From Pseudomonadota bacterium (lineage in GTDB: Bacteria; Pseudomonadota; Gammaproteobacteria; Steroidobacterales; Steroidobacteraceae): a stretch of DNA of 15,790 nucleotides. Below, one piece after another: positions 8,462 to 15,790 of this stretch; within the stretch, counting starts at the first letter, position 1; each line of letters opens with the position of its first letter. The notes beneath the pieces are model-generated. The model ran no database searches, was not told the origin of the DNA, and was given only the letters and a program-made list of their open reading frames with translations. Position numbers and translations under genes: made by a program. The stretch is taken from assembly GCA_021850555.1 (NCBI GenBank), contig JAJZLX010000733.1, forward strand, positions 1-15,790. The letters run 5' to 3'.

Positions 8462-8481
8462 GCGGCCGGCCATTCGGCCGC
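8462..8481 (-). other. Hairpin in the betA-hydrolase gap
   Basis: A perfect 7-base-pair stem (GCGGCCG / CGGCCGC) with a 6-base loop lies between the betA stop and the hydrolase ribosome site. It has no T-run. It could protect mRNA ends, cut read-through into the hydrolase, or be chance in GC-rich DNA. Confidence 0.3.
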
Positions 8482-8515
8482 TAAGGACTCTGGTGCCTGT
8501 CGTGAATGGTGCGGC

Positions 8516-10177
8516 TCAGCGTTGCGCGCTCTGCCAGTTCTCCGCAACGTAGTAAGGAGCATCCTCGGGCGCCAGCGCAGCGCGTCCGCGGATGTGATCG
8601 GCCGCCTTCTCCGCGAGCATGATGGTCGGCGCATTGAGGTTGCCGGTGGTGATCGAGGGCATGATCGAGGAGTCGACCACCCGCAGCCCCTCCAGGCCCA
8701 CCACCCGCGTCTCAGGATCGACCACCGTCATCGGGTCGGAGGGATTGCCCATGCGGCATGTGCAGGAGGGATGGTAGGCGCTTTCCACGTGCTGTCGGAC
8801 GAACTCGTCGATCTGCTCATCCGAGCGCACCTGCTCGCCGGGCTGGATCTCGCGGCCGCGGTACGGATCGAAGGCCGGCTGGGCGAAAATCTCGCGTGTC
8901 AGGCGCACGCAGGCGCGCATCTCGATCCAGTCCTCGGGCTGAGAGAGGTAGTTGAAGAACACCTTGGGCTTCTCGCGCGGATCGGCGGAGGCGAGCCGCA
9001 CCCAGCCGCGGCTCTTCGAGCGCATCGGCCCCACGTGCGCCTGGAAACCGTGCTCCTTGGCGAGCGAGGAGCCGTCGTAATTCACGGCCATGGGCAGGAA
9101 GTGGTACTGGATGTCGGGGTGGCGGACGCCGGGGCGGCTGCGGATGAAGCCGCCGGTCTCGAAGTGATTGCTCGTGCCGAGGCCGTCCTTCCTCAGCATC
9201 CAGCGCGCGCCGATCAATGTCTTGCGCCAGAGACTCAAGTCGGAGTACAGGGTGATCGGCTGTGTGCAGGCCATCTGAAAGTAGAACTCCAGGTGATCCT
9301 GAAGGTTCTCGCCGACGCCCGGCAGATCGTGCACCAGGGGTATGCCGTGCCGGGAGAGTTCCTGCGCCGGGCCCACGCCGGAGAGCTTCAGGAGCTTCGG
9401 CGACTGGATCGGACCGCAGCTGACGATCACTTCGCGGCGCGCCCGGGCGATGCATTCTTCGTTGCCGCGCAGGTACGCCACTCCCACAGCGCGGCGTCCC
9501 TCGAACAGGATGCGCGTCGCGAGCGCGTGCGTACGCACCGCGAGGTTGCCGCGGCGCATGGCCGGGCGCAGGTAGACGTTGGCGGCGCTGGCGCGCCGGC
9601 CTTCGCCGACGGTCATATCCATGCGTCCGAAGCCTTCCTGCTGGAAGCCGTTCATGTCGTCGGTGACCGGATAGCCGGCCTGCCGGCCGGCCGTGAGCCA
9701 GGCCCGATGCAGGGGATTGGTCAGCAGGCCGTAGCGGGTGTGGAGCTTGCCCTCGCCGCCGCGATAGCGGTCGCCGCCGCCGTCGCGCCGCTCGGCGCGC
9801 TTGAAATACGGCAACACGTTCCGATACGCCCAGCCGTCGGCGCCTTCCGACTGCCAGCGCTCGAAGTCGAGCGGATTGCCCCGCACGTACACCAGACCGT
9901 TGATCGAGGAGGAGCCGCCGAGCACCTTGCCGCGCGGGGTGTGCAGGCGCCGTCCACCGAGATGGGGCTCCGGCTCGGTGTAGAAGAACCAGTTGTACTT
10001 CTCCATGTTCATCGGGATCGACAGCGCCGAGGGCATCTGAATGTACACCGAGCGGTCCGAGCCGCCGAACTCCAGCAGCAGCACCCGCTCGGCGCCGCCT
10101 TCGCTCAGGTGATCGGCGAGCACGCATCCCGCCGAGCCCGCTCCGACGATCACGTAATCGAAAGTCTCTTCTTTCAT
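8516..10177 (-). CDS. betA: Choline dehydrogenase (GMC oxidoreductase)
   Basis: BetA is a membrane-associated flavoprotein that oxidises choline to betaine aldehyde, passing electrons to the respiratory chain. The product is 553 residues, against 556 for E. coli BetA, and matches it along its whole length. Residues 7-22 are the FAD motif (DYVIVGAGSAGCVLA). GKVLGGSSSINGLVYVRGN at 83-101 and GPIQSPKLLKLSGVGP at 255-270 are the two GMC signatures. His469 in SAYHPSCTCRMG and the Asn residues of TGNLNAPTIM (511-520) form the active-site His/Asn region. The ATG at 10177 is preferred to a TTG four codons upstream because FAD-domain proteins of this family start close to the glycine motif; the ribosome site is weak. 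The gap from the fusion gene's stop is only 19 bases, so one operon is very likely. Confidence 0.96.
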   Translation of the reverse strand: MKEETFDYVIVGAGSAGCVLADHLSEGGAERVLLLEFGGSDRSVYIQMPSALSIPMNMEKYNWFFYTEPEPHLGGRRLHTPRGKVLGGSSSINGLVYVRGNPLDFERWQSEGADGWAYRNVLPYFKRAERRDGGGDRYRGGEGKLHTRYGLLTNPLHRAWLTAGRQAGYPVTDDMNGFQQEGFGRMDMTVGEGRRASAANVYLRPAMRRGNLAVRTHALATRILFEGRRAVGVAYLRGNEECIARARREVIVSCGPIQSPKLLKLSGVGPAQELSRHGIPLVHDLPGVGENLQDHLEFYFQMACTQPITLYSDLSLWRKTLIGARWMLRKDGLGTSNHFETGGFIRSRPGVRHPDIQYHFLPMAVNYDGSSLAKEHGFQAHVGPMRSKSRGWVRLASADPREKPKVFFNYLSQPEDWIEMRACVRLTREIFAQPAFDPYRGREIQPGEQVRSDEQIDEFVRQHVESAYHPSCTCRMGNPSDPMTVVDPETRVVGLEGLRVVDSSIMPSITTGNLNAPTIMLAEKAADHIRGRAALAPEDAPYYVAENWQSAQR

Positions 10178-10196
10178 TAGTCTGTTCAACAGCGGT

Positions 10197-12305
10197 TCAG
10201 TATGGGGAGTCGATGTCGCCCATGGCGACGTAGACGCTCTTCAGCTGGGTGTAGTGCTCGATGGCGGCCCGGCCGTTCTCGCGCCCGAGCCCGGAGAGCT
10301 TCACGCCGCCGAACGGCAGCTCGATCGGCGTGATGTTGTAGTGATTGATCCAGCATGTGCCCGCTTCGAGCCGGGCGATCACCCGGTGGGCGCGGACGAG
10401 GTCGTTGGTGAAGACTCCCGCCGCCAGGCCGAACGGTGTGGCGTTGGCACGCCGGATGACCTCCTCCTCGTCCTCGAACTCCAGCACCGCCATCACGGGA
10501 CCGAAGATCTCCTCGCGCACGATGGTCATGTCGTCCTGGCAGCCATCGAACACCGTGGGTGCGACGAAGCAGCCGTTGGCGAGGTCGCCGGTGGTGAGCC
10601 GATGTCCGCCGCACAGGAGCCGCGCCCCTTCGCCCTTGCCGCGCTCGATGTAGCCGAGCACCTTTTTCATGTGCTCCGGGCTGATGAGCGAGCCCACCTG
10701 GGTGGCCGGGTCGAGGGGATCGCCGATGCGCATGGCGGCGGTGCGCTCGAGCAGCCGCTCGAGGAAGGCGCGCTTCAGCGAGCGGTGGACGAACACGCGC
10801 GTGCCGTTCGAGCAGACCTCGCCGGCGGAATAGAAGTTGCCGAGCAAGGCCCCCGAGACGGCGTTGTCGAGATGCGCGTCCTCGAACACGATGAGAGGGG
10901 ATTTGCCGCCGAGCTCCAGGGTCACCTGCTTCAACGTGGCGGCGCAATCGGCCATGACCGCCTTGCCCGTGCCCACCTCGCCGGTGAGTGAGATCTTGCG
11001 GATCTGCGGGTGCGCGCTGAGGAGGCGTCCGGTGTCGGCAAAGCCCTGGACCACCTGGAACACTCCCTCAGGCAGACCGGCCTCGGCGAGGATTTCGCGC
11101 AATCTCAGCGCGGTGAGCGGGGTCAGCTCTGCGGGCTTGAAGATCATGGCGTTGCCGCATGCGAGCGCCGGGGCGCTCTTCCAGCACGCAATCTGCAACG
11201 GATAGTTCCAGGCGCCGATACCGGCGACCACCCCGAGAGGCTCGCGCCGGGTATAGCCGAAGGCCGCCTGCCCGAGCTGCAGGTGCTCGCCGGCGAGTTG
11301 GGCGGCGAGACCGGCGTAGTACTCGAAGCATTCGGCCCCCGAGACGACATCGACGACACGGGTCTCCTGAATGGGCTTGCCGGTATCGCGCGTCTCGAGC
11401 TCGGCGAGCTCGTCATTGCGTGAGCGCAGAAGGTCCGCGGCACGACGCAGAATCCGGCCGCGCTCGGCGCCGGTGAGGGCGGCCCAGTCGCGCTGGGCCG
11501 CAGTGGCCCGGGCCACGCAGGCGGCCACCTCGGCGGCACCGTCCACGCGCAGCTCTGCCAACACCTCGCCGGTGGCGGGGTTGACCGTGGTGAATCGCTT
11601 TGCGCCGGAGGAGGGCGCGGCCGCGGAGCGCGCGGCCGCGGAGCGCGCGGCCGGCGGCTCGGCGGCGAGCTGTTCCCGTGCATTCTCACGCAAGCGGGTC
11701 TCGACAAACGCCGTGAGCAGCGCGCGCGCGCCCTCGCTATCGGCCTCCTCCCATTGGGACAGCGCGGCGCGCAGCCACACTCCATCGATCATGGCCGCGA
11801 TCATGGAGGCGAGGCTCTGCGAGAGTTCCTGAGGCAACAGGCGGCCGAGGTCGTGGCGCAGGTTGGAGAGCATGCGCCGCTGGTAGGCCCTCTGTACCCG
11901 CATCAGGCCCGGCTCGTGCGGCACCTGGCCCCAGAAGGCGAGCCACGCGCTGCCCGTGCGCTGGTCGAATTCCTCGGGTCCGAGGTTGGAGTCGATGATC
12001 GCCTGTACCCGGCCGCGCGGCGTCGCCGCCAGGCTGAGGCGCTGGTGGACCCGCTCGGTTATGCGTCGCGACAGGGTCCGGAAGGTCGCCTCCAGCAGTC
12101 CGTCCTTGTCCCCGAAATAGTGCGCGACCAGCCCGGGGGAGACGCCGGCTCGCTGGGCGATTTGAGCGAGCGTGCTGCCGACATAGCCGACTTCCGCCAG
12201 ACTGTCGATCGTGACCTCGATCAGTTGCCGTCGGCGCTGCTCTTCGGGCTCTTCCCGCTCCAGCGCCGCCTCTCGGGCTTCCCGGGTGCTTGATTGCTTA
12301 TTCAA
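10197..12305 (-). CDS. betIB: BetI-BetB fusion: TetR-type choline repressor joined to betaine aldehyde dehydrogenase
   Basis: One uninterrupted frame encodes two normally separate proteins. Numbered from a TTG at 12305 (702 residues), residues 24-205 are a BetI-like TetR protein: [13 protein letters not shown], a helix-turn-helix at about 44-74 ([19 protein letters not shown]), and the BetI ligand domain ([18 protein letters not shown]). An Ala-rich linker follows at about 211-237. Residues 238-702 are aldehyde dehydrogenase: Asn367 in GAWNYP, Glu465 in LELGGKSP, catalytic Cys498 in [11 protein letters not shown] and Glu599 in EEIFGPV. The enzyme oxidises betaine aldehyde to glycine betaine with NAD(P)+. 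No in-frame ATG lies near the junction and no stop separates the domains. The dehydrogenase lacks the usual first 20 or so residues. The start is uncertain: the frame is open to another TTG at 12422, but that stretch is AT-rich and unlike coding sequence. Neither TTG has a strong ribosome site. Confidence 0.92.
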   Translation of the reverse strand: MNKQSSTREAREAALEREEPEEQRRRQLIEVTIDSLAEVGYVGSTLAQIAQRAGVSPGLVAHYFGDKDGLLEATFRTLSRRITERVHQRLSLAATPRGRVQAIIDSNLGPEEFDQRTGSAWLAFWGQVPHEPGLMRVQRAYQRRMLSNLRHDLGRLLPQELSQSLASMIAAMIDGVWLRAALSQWEEADSEGARALLTAFVETRLRENAREQLAAEPPAARSAAARSAAAPSSGAKRFTTVNPATGEVLAELRVDGAAEVAACVARATAAQRDWAALTGAERGRILRRAADLLRSRNDELAELETRDTGKPIQETRVVDVVSGAECFEYYAGLAAQLAGEHLQLGQAAFGYTRREPLGVVAGIGAWNYPLQIACWKSAPALACGNAMIFKPAELTPLTALRLREILAEAGLPEGVFQVVQGFADTGRLLSAHPQIRKISLTGEVGTGKAVMADCAATLKQVTLELGGKSPLIVFEDAHLDNAVSGALLGNFYSAGEVCSNGTRVFVHRSLKRAFLERLLERTAAMRIGDPLDPATQVGSLISPEHMKKVLGYIERGKGEGARLLCGGHRLTTGDLANGCFVAPTVFDGCQDDMTIVREEIFGPVMAVLEFEDEEEVIRRANATPFGLAAGVFTNDLVRAHRVIARLEAGTCWINHYNITPIELPFGGVKLSGLGRENGRAAIEHYTQLKSVYVAMGDIDSPY
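11604..11648 (-). repeat. 15-base tandem repeat encoding the BetI-BetB linker
   Basis: Two perfect 15-base copies lie at 11619-11633 and 11634-11648 (plus strand GGCCGCGGAGCGCGC), preceded by a degenerate third copy at 11604-11618. On the coding strand they read [15 protein letters not shown]. The unit is a multiple of three, so copy-number change would lengthen or shorten the linker without shifting frame. This suggests replication slippage shaped the junction. Confidence 0.75.
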
Positions 12306-12450
12306 TTCAATGCTCTGAAAAAGGCGGGTGGATAACGCTAACGATTCTCCGGGAGCTGGCGGAAATATAGAAATATGTCTTTTTAAGCATTGGCTTAGAC
12401 GATCAGCAGTGCGTCTCTCCAACGTAGATTAAATGATCGTTCAATTTCCT
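12296..12450 (-). promoter_or_regulatory. AT-rich control region upstream of betIB
   Basis: This stretch stands out from its GC-rich surroundings, with runs such as TTAAAAAGACATATTTC on the minus strand. It is where the betIB promoter is expected. I could not pick a convincing sigma-70 pair; TATATT near 12366-12371 is the best -10-like string but lacks a good -35. If the upstream TTG at 12422 were the true start, much of this would be coding, which its composition argues against. Confidence 0.5.
12431..12446. promoter_or_regulatory. Candidate BetI operator
   Basis: On the minus strand the site reads AATTGAACGATCATTT, an imperfect palindrome in which 6 of 8 base pairs are symmetric around CG. 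It resembles the ATTGAACGTTCAAT-like site I recall for BetI in other proteobacteria, differing at two of fourteen positions. It lies about 126 bases upstream of the preferred fusion start, so the repressor half of the fusion may bind its own promoter. Assignment rests on memory of the motif, not on a search. Confidence 0.5.
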
Positions 12451-12835
12451 TTGCCATGATGCCGCGGTTGCTGTCCCGTCGTCAAGACGCGCTCGGGGCC
12501 GAAAGCTCTGTCACCTGTCCCGCGGCCGCAGCTCAATGAGCGCGGCCAAACCATACCGGCGGGTACGACTCCAGGCCCGGCGCCCCGGCCCGAGCGCTCC
12601 ATGCCATTGCGGCAAATCGGTGGCAGCACAGCCGGGCGAGCGGTCAAGCCCGCCGAGCCTCCCGTGGAGCACCGCCTCCTCGGCGCCTCCGAAAAGCGAC
12701 CGGCCGCAGACCCGCGCTGCATACGGCGAGGGTCCGCGGCTCTGGGCGGGGGATTGCGCAACACTCCTCAGTGCTTTCCTGCCCACTCGGTCGCTCGGGC
12801 CTGACCGCCAGTCGTACGGGGCGGTCCGGGCCATC
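12447..12835. other. 389-base intergenic region between receptor 2 and betIB
   Basis: I see no recognisable gene. The short open frames on both strands are Arg/Pro/Gly-rich products of GC-rich DNA with no family resemblance. The end near 12835 carries a hairpin that probably terminates receptor 2; the end near 12447 borders the betIB control region. The middle, about 12480-12790, shows nothing I can name. Confidence 0.6.
12798..12832 (-). terminator. Hairpin after receptor 2
   Basis: A perfect 7-base-pair stem (GACCGCC at 12803-12809, GGCGGTC at 12820-12826) with a 10-base loop is extended by an outer GGCC/GGCC pairing across small bulges. It starts within a few bases of the receptor 2 stop at 12836. 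There is no T-run, but position and stem strength make it a reasonable terminator or mRNA-end structure. It would help separate receptor 2 from betIB. Confidence 0.5.
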
Positions 12836-15595
12836 TCAGAAGTGGTAGCCCCACTCGATGCCGATCACCCGCGGCCGAAGCGGCGTCTGCGAGACGATGA
12901 ACTGGTCCGTGCTGACGAACGTGCTGGCGAGGGAGTCGGTGAGATTGTTTCCGTAGAGGTGCACGTACCAGTCGTTCTTGGACACGCCGAGCGAGGCCTC
13001 GTAGGTGGTGTACGAGGGGACCTCGAAGCGCAGCCGCGCGGTGCTGACGGCGCCTCCCTGGGCGATCGTGGGGTTGGCTCCGGCCTGGGTGAACGAGTGG
13101 TCGGTGTGCATCGCGCCGAACTCGATGGACGGGTAGTAACCGTCGATGGGCCGGAACTGATAGCGCACCCGCAGGTTGAACTCCATCGGCGGGGAGTCGG
13201 CGGTCGGGGAGCCGACCGGGCCGAACGGGTTGGTGACCGCCGTGCAGCCGGTGCCAGTGCTCGAGCAGACCTCCGTGATCGGCTTGCCGTAGTTGACGCT
13301 CGCCGGATTGTTGTCGATCAGCGCCGGAGAGTTGACCTGGCGGCTTCGGTTCCACGAGGCCGCGCCCTGCAGCGTGAGGCCGGGGGCGAGCCGCGCGATG
13401 AACGAGGTCTCGATCCCCTTGACCACGAAGTTCTGGCCGTTGGTGTCATAGAAGATGTTGCCGACCAGGCCCGGATCGAAGAACTCCACCTGCACGTTGT
13501 TCCAGTTCTCCTGGTAGATCGCCCCGTCCCATTCCAGGTGGTGATCGAGCAGCACCGTCTTCCAGCCGAGCTCGTTGTTGGTCAGCGAGTCCGGCCTGTA
13601 GGACTTCGGCACCGCATACTGGTCCACCCCGTCGGGCCCCGGGGCGTGCAGCGTGCCGCCGTTCTGGTTGAACCCGCCCGGACGGTAGCCCTGCGAGAAG
13701 GTGTAGTAGACCATCACGTTCGGGGTGATGTGCCAGCTCAGGTTCGCACGACTGCGCCAGCCGGTCTCGGTGTCGTGCAGGTTCTGCGCGTTCAGGTCGT
13801 ACGAGTAGCCGCCGGCGACATCGGCGCAGCCGCCCGGGGGCGTGCCCGCCTGGAAGCAGCCGAAGCTGCTGGTGACGCTGCCGACGGAGGAGTTCGTAAA
13901 TTGGAAGTGGCGGGTGCCGGCCGTCAGCGTCAGCACGTGCGGGATCAGATCGTAGCTCGACGACAGGAAGAAGGCGAGCTGCTTCGTCTCGCGCATGGTG
14001 TCCTGGTAGAAGGAGCTGTTCGGGGTCTGAAGTCCCGGGTGCTGAACCGTGGTGCCCGGCACCGTACCGATGGTGGAGAAGCAGCCGGAGTTTCCGGGGC
14101 TGCCCGGTGCGGCGTTGCTGGTGCAGGAGGGCACGGTGCGGTAGCGCCAGTCCGTCTGGTCCCAGAGCTTCAGATCATCGGCGTACACGCCGACGATGCC
14201 GCGCAGGCGCCAGGAGCTCGGGGTACTGAGGCGAAACTCGTTCTGCAGGTGGGTGTTGCGCTCCACCGAGCTCCAGGTGGAGCTCGGGGAGAAGCAGGTC
14301 GACTTCAGGTTGTTGTTGTATCCGGTGCCGGGTCCGTAGCACTGATAGTAATCCGCGTACACGCCGCGCGCATAGTTGGTGTAATCGCCCACCTGGTCGA
14401 CGTTGCGGACCAGGTAGCCGCCGGTGTAGACGGCCCGCAGCGGCCCGATCTTGCCGTGCACGGTCCAGGCGGTGTTCTCGAAGCGATCCTTGTCGTAGGA
14501 ATTGTTGAACAGCGTGACATCGAGGGGCGCGAGCGGCCGGCCGTCCGAGGAGGTCGGCTGGTCGTAGAAGACGCCCTGCGCGTCCATGTTCTGATACATC
14601 TGCGAGATGAGCACGTTCCAGTTGTCGTTGATCTTGTACAGAGCCTCGACGCGCGCTCCCTGAAAGGTGACCGGGTTGATGGCGTGGCCGGCGAGCGCAT
14701 AGTTGTTGATCGAGGGACTGCCGGGCGGGACGCAGGCGCCCTCGCCGGCGGGACTGCGGTAGGGGTTGGGCTGTCCGCCGTCCGGGCAGGCGCTGTTCAG
14801 GGGGACGAAGTAATTGGCGTAGTGGATGCCGACGTCGCTGTCGTGGCGAGTGAATGTCGCGGGTACGTTATTGATATAACCGCCGCGCCGGGCGTCGAAG
14901 ATCACCGCGCGCACGGCCAGCTTGTTCTTGATCAGCGGCAGGTTGAAGACGGCCGTGAGATTGGTGCTCGGGTCGCCGTGGGCGGTGACGCTGTAACCCG
15001 CCTTGACGTTGCCCTCGGTCCGGTTGAGCCGCGGCTTGTTGGTGATGTAGCGGATCACGCCGGCCTCGGCGCCCGCGCCGAACAGGGTGCCCTGGGGGCC
15101 CTCGAGCACCTCGATGCGGTTGATGTCGGCGGCGTAGACGTCGAGGTTGCGGTTCGGCAGCTGTACGGACTGGTTGTCGAGATAGATGGCGACGTTCGGC
15201 CACAGGCCGGTCGAGCCGCTGCCCTGGCTCGCCTGCGAGCCTGCCGACAGGCCGCGCATGAATACCTCGTTCTGGCCCGGCCCGTTGTTCGCCACGGTGA
15301 CGTTCGGCAGGAACTTGAGATAGTCGCTGAACGTGGAGATGTTCAGTTCCGTCAGCGTGCGCGAGGTGAGCGCCTGCATGGCGATCGGCACGTCCTGGAT
15401 GTTCTGCCGGCGTCGCTGGGCGGTGACGATGACCTCCCTCAGGGCGCCCATGCCGGCGGGGACGTTCACCGGCGTGCTCGACGTCGCCGCCGGCGTCGGG
15501 GATGCCGCGGTCTGGGGCGCGGGGGTGGCGGCAAATGCGCCAAGAGACGCACCGCTCAGGATGGCGGCCACCGCATAAGACACCTTCGACTTCAT
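12836..15595 (-). CDS. TonB-dependent outer-membrane receptor (receptor 2)
   Basis: A 919-residue receptor. Residues 1-23 form a signal peptide (MKSKVSYAVAAIL, cleavage near AFAA-T), followed by an Ala/Pro/Thr-rich spacer. The TonB box EVIVTAQRR is at 54-62, the plug at about 64-188 with NRIEVLEGPQGTLFGAGAEA, and a beta-barrel follows that ends in the canonical aromatic (WGYHF). The ATG at 15595 has a strong ribosome site, GGGAGGG at 15604-15610, eight bases away. It shares long identical stretches with receptor 1 but carries extra loop sequence, including a Cys-bounded insertion around 14732-14788. Tandem repeats upstream suggest regulated expression. Substrate is unknown; because it precedes betIB on the same strand, import of a choline-containing compound is possible but only inferred. 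Confidence 0.93.
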   Translation of the reverse strand: MKSKVSYAVAAILSGASLGAFAATPAPQTAASPTPAATSSTPVNVPAGMGALREVIVTAQRRRQNIQDVPIAMQALTSRTLTELNISTFSDYLKFLPNVTVANNGPGQNEVFMRGLSAGSQASQGSGSTGLWPNVAIYLDNQSVQLPNRNLDVYAADINRIEVLEGPQGTLFGAGAEAGVIRYITNKPRLNRTEGNVKAGYSVTAHGDPSTNLTAVFNLPLIKNKLAVRAVIFDARRGGYINNVPATFTRHDSDVGIHYANYFVPLNSACPDGGQPNPYRSPAGEGACVPPGSPSINNYALAGHAINPVTFQGARVEALYKINDNWNVLISQMYQNMDAQGVFYDQPTSSDGRPLAPLDVTLFNNSYDKDRFENTAWTVHGKIGPLRAVYTGGYLVRNVDQVGDYTNYARGVYADYYQCYGPGTGYNNNLKSTCFSPSSTWSSVERNTHLQNEFRLSTPSSWRLRGIVGVYADDLKLWDQTDWRYRTVPSCTSNAAPGSPGNSGCFSTIGTVPGTTVQHPGLQTPNSSFYQDTMRETKQLAFFLSSSYDLIPHVLTLTAGTRHFQFTNSSVGSVTSSFGCFQAGTPPGGCADVAGGYSYDLNAQNLHDTETGWRSRANLSWHITPNVMVYYTFSQGYRPGGFNQNGGTLHAPGPDGVDQYAVPKSYRPDSLTNNELGWKTVLLDHHLEWDGAIYQENWNNVQVEFFDPGLVGNIFYDTNGQNFVVKGIETSFIARLAPGLTLQGAASWNRSRQVNSPALIDNNPASVNYGKPITEVCSSTGTGCTAVTNPFGPVGSPTADSPPMEFNLRVRYQFRPIDGYYPSIEFGAMHTDHSFTQAGANPTIAQGGAVSTARLRFEVPSYTTYEASLGVSKNDWYVHLYGNNLTDSLASTFVSTDQFIVSQTPLRPRVIGIEWGYHF

Positions 15596-15613
15596 CGTCT
15601 GAACCCTCCCGGG

Positions 15614-15651
15614 ATTTAGTTATAGTGACGTCATTTGGTTATAGTGACGTC
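15614..15651 (-). repeat. 19-base tandem repeat upstream of receptor 2
   Basis: Two adjacent 19-base copies, GACGTCACTATAACCAAAT and GACGTCACTATAACTAAAT on the minus strand, differ at one base. They end 18 bases before the receptor 2 start codon, next to its ribosome site. Each contains the palindrome GACGTC and a -10-like TATAAC. The spacing of about two helical turns fits paired binding sites for one regulator, or duplicated promoter elements. Confidence 0.75.
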
Positions 15652-15657
15652 TGCAAA

Positions 15658-15671
15658 GCAATCACGATTGC
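15658..15671. promoter_or_regulatory. Inverted repeat upstream of receptor 2
   Basis: GCAATC and GATTGC form a perfect 6-base inverted repeat with a 2-base spacer, 6 bases beyond the 19-base tandem repeats. Its size and place suit an operator for a dimeric regulator. No regulator can be named. Confidence 0.4.
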
Positions 15672-15720
15672 AGCGGCATTACAGCCGACCCGCCCGGTGC
15701 GGGATTGAACGGATGCGTCA

Positions 15721-15741
15721 GGCGGGTGTTACGTAACCGCC
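15721..15741. promoter_or_regulatory. Palindrome GTTACGTAAC within a GGCGG/CCGCC hairpin
   Basis: A perfect 10-base palindrome at 15728-15737 overlaps flanking arms GGCGG (15721-15725) and CCGCC (15737-15741). It lies about 130-145 bases upstream of receptor 2. It could be an operator, or on the plus strand a weak terminator since CTTTGT follows. The evidence does not choose between them. Confidence 0.3.
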
Positions 15742-15790
15742 TTTGTGCGCGCTGCGGTGGAAATTGTCAGAAATGGATGTTGAATCGAGT

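Noticed and set aside
7277..10180. Plus-strand open frame of nearly 1000 codons opposite the hydrolase and betA
   Set aside because: It spans two well-supported minus-strand genes and the gap between them. The composition is typical of an antisense frame in GC-rich DNA.
11664..11695. Separate translation start for a free BetB at the junction
   Set aside because: The only in-frame candidate nearby is a TTG within TRLREN, without a Shine-Dalgarno sequence; the ATG in this stretch is out of frame.
12306..12422. Extension of betIB to a TTG at 12422
   Set aside because: The stretch is AT-rich, uses codons unlike the rest, has no ribosome site and would abut the candidate operator. It cannot be excluded because the TTG at 12305 also has a weak ribosome site.
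12441..12834. Small minus-strand open frames between receptor 2 and betIB
   Set aside because: They are Arg/Pro/Gly-rich, lack recognisable domains and overlap the terminator-like hairpin and the operator region.
12536..15619. Plus-strand open frame of over 1000 codons opposite receptor 2
   Set aside because: Same low-complexity Val/Arg/His-rich pattern as the frame opposite receptor 1; the two resemble each other only because the real receptors are paralogues.

Overview
The window is GC-rich (by eye roughly two-thirds G+C) and reads as a chromosomal segment of a Gram-negative proteobacterium, most likely a gammaproteobacterium. It has two outer-membrane TonB-dependent receptors, a malate synthase of the AceB type and a complete choline-to-glycine-betaine pathway close to the enterobacterial Bet proteins. 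Placement nearer to a family is inference only; I saw no rRNA, tRNA, mobile element or CRISPR array.

Layout. Positions 1-3666 hold a plus-strand cluster: the C-terminal part of malate synthase, an FAD-dependent oxidoreductase of uncertain substrate, and an MFS transporter that starts inside the oxidoreductase stop codon (GTGA overlap). A 208-base convergent gap with two perfect hairpins follows. Everything from 3875 to 15595 is on the minus strand. In transcription order this is TonB-dependent receptor 2 (15595-12836), a BetI-BetB fusion (about 12305-10197), betA (10177-8516), a secreted alpha/beta hydrolase (8434-7052) and TonB-dependent receptor 1 (6511-3875). The two receptors are clear paralogues and bracket the choline genes.

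How the genes work together. BetA oxidises choline to betaine aldehyde and the BetB domain oxidises that to glycine betaine. The BetI domain is a TetR-type repressor of the same pathway. The canonical order betI-betB-betA is kept, but betI and betB form one uninterrupted reading frame. The choline-responsive repressor is therefore covalently tied to the NAD(P)-dependent dehydrogenase through a short Ala-rich linker built from tandem 15-base repeats. This is the most striking object in the window, and it recalls PutA, where a DNA-binding domain is fused to the proline-degrading enzymes. A signal-peptide-bearing hydrolase directly behind betA, and receptors on both sides, suggest a scavenging locus: choline esters or choline lipids captured at the outer membrane, hydrolysed in the periplasm, and the choline turned into betaine. 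That model is inference. No BetT or ABC choline importer is present in the window.

Regulation visible in the sequence: an AT-rich island upstream of the fusion carries a BetI-like palindrome (12431-12446). Upstream of receptor 2 lie a 19-base tandem repeat and an inverted repeat just beyond it. Several GC-rich hairpins without T-runs sit at gene ends.
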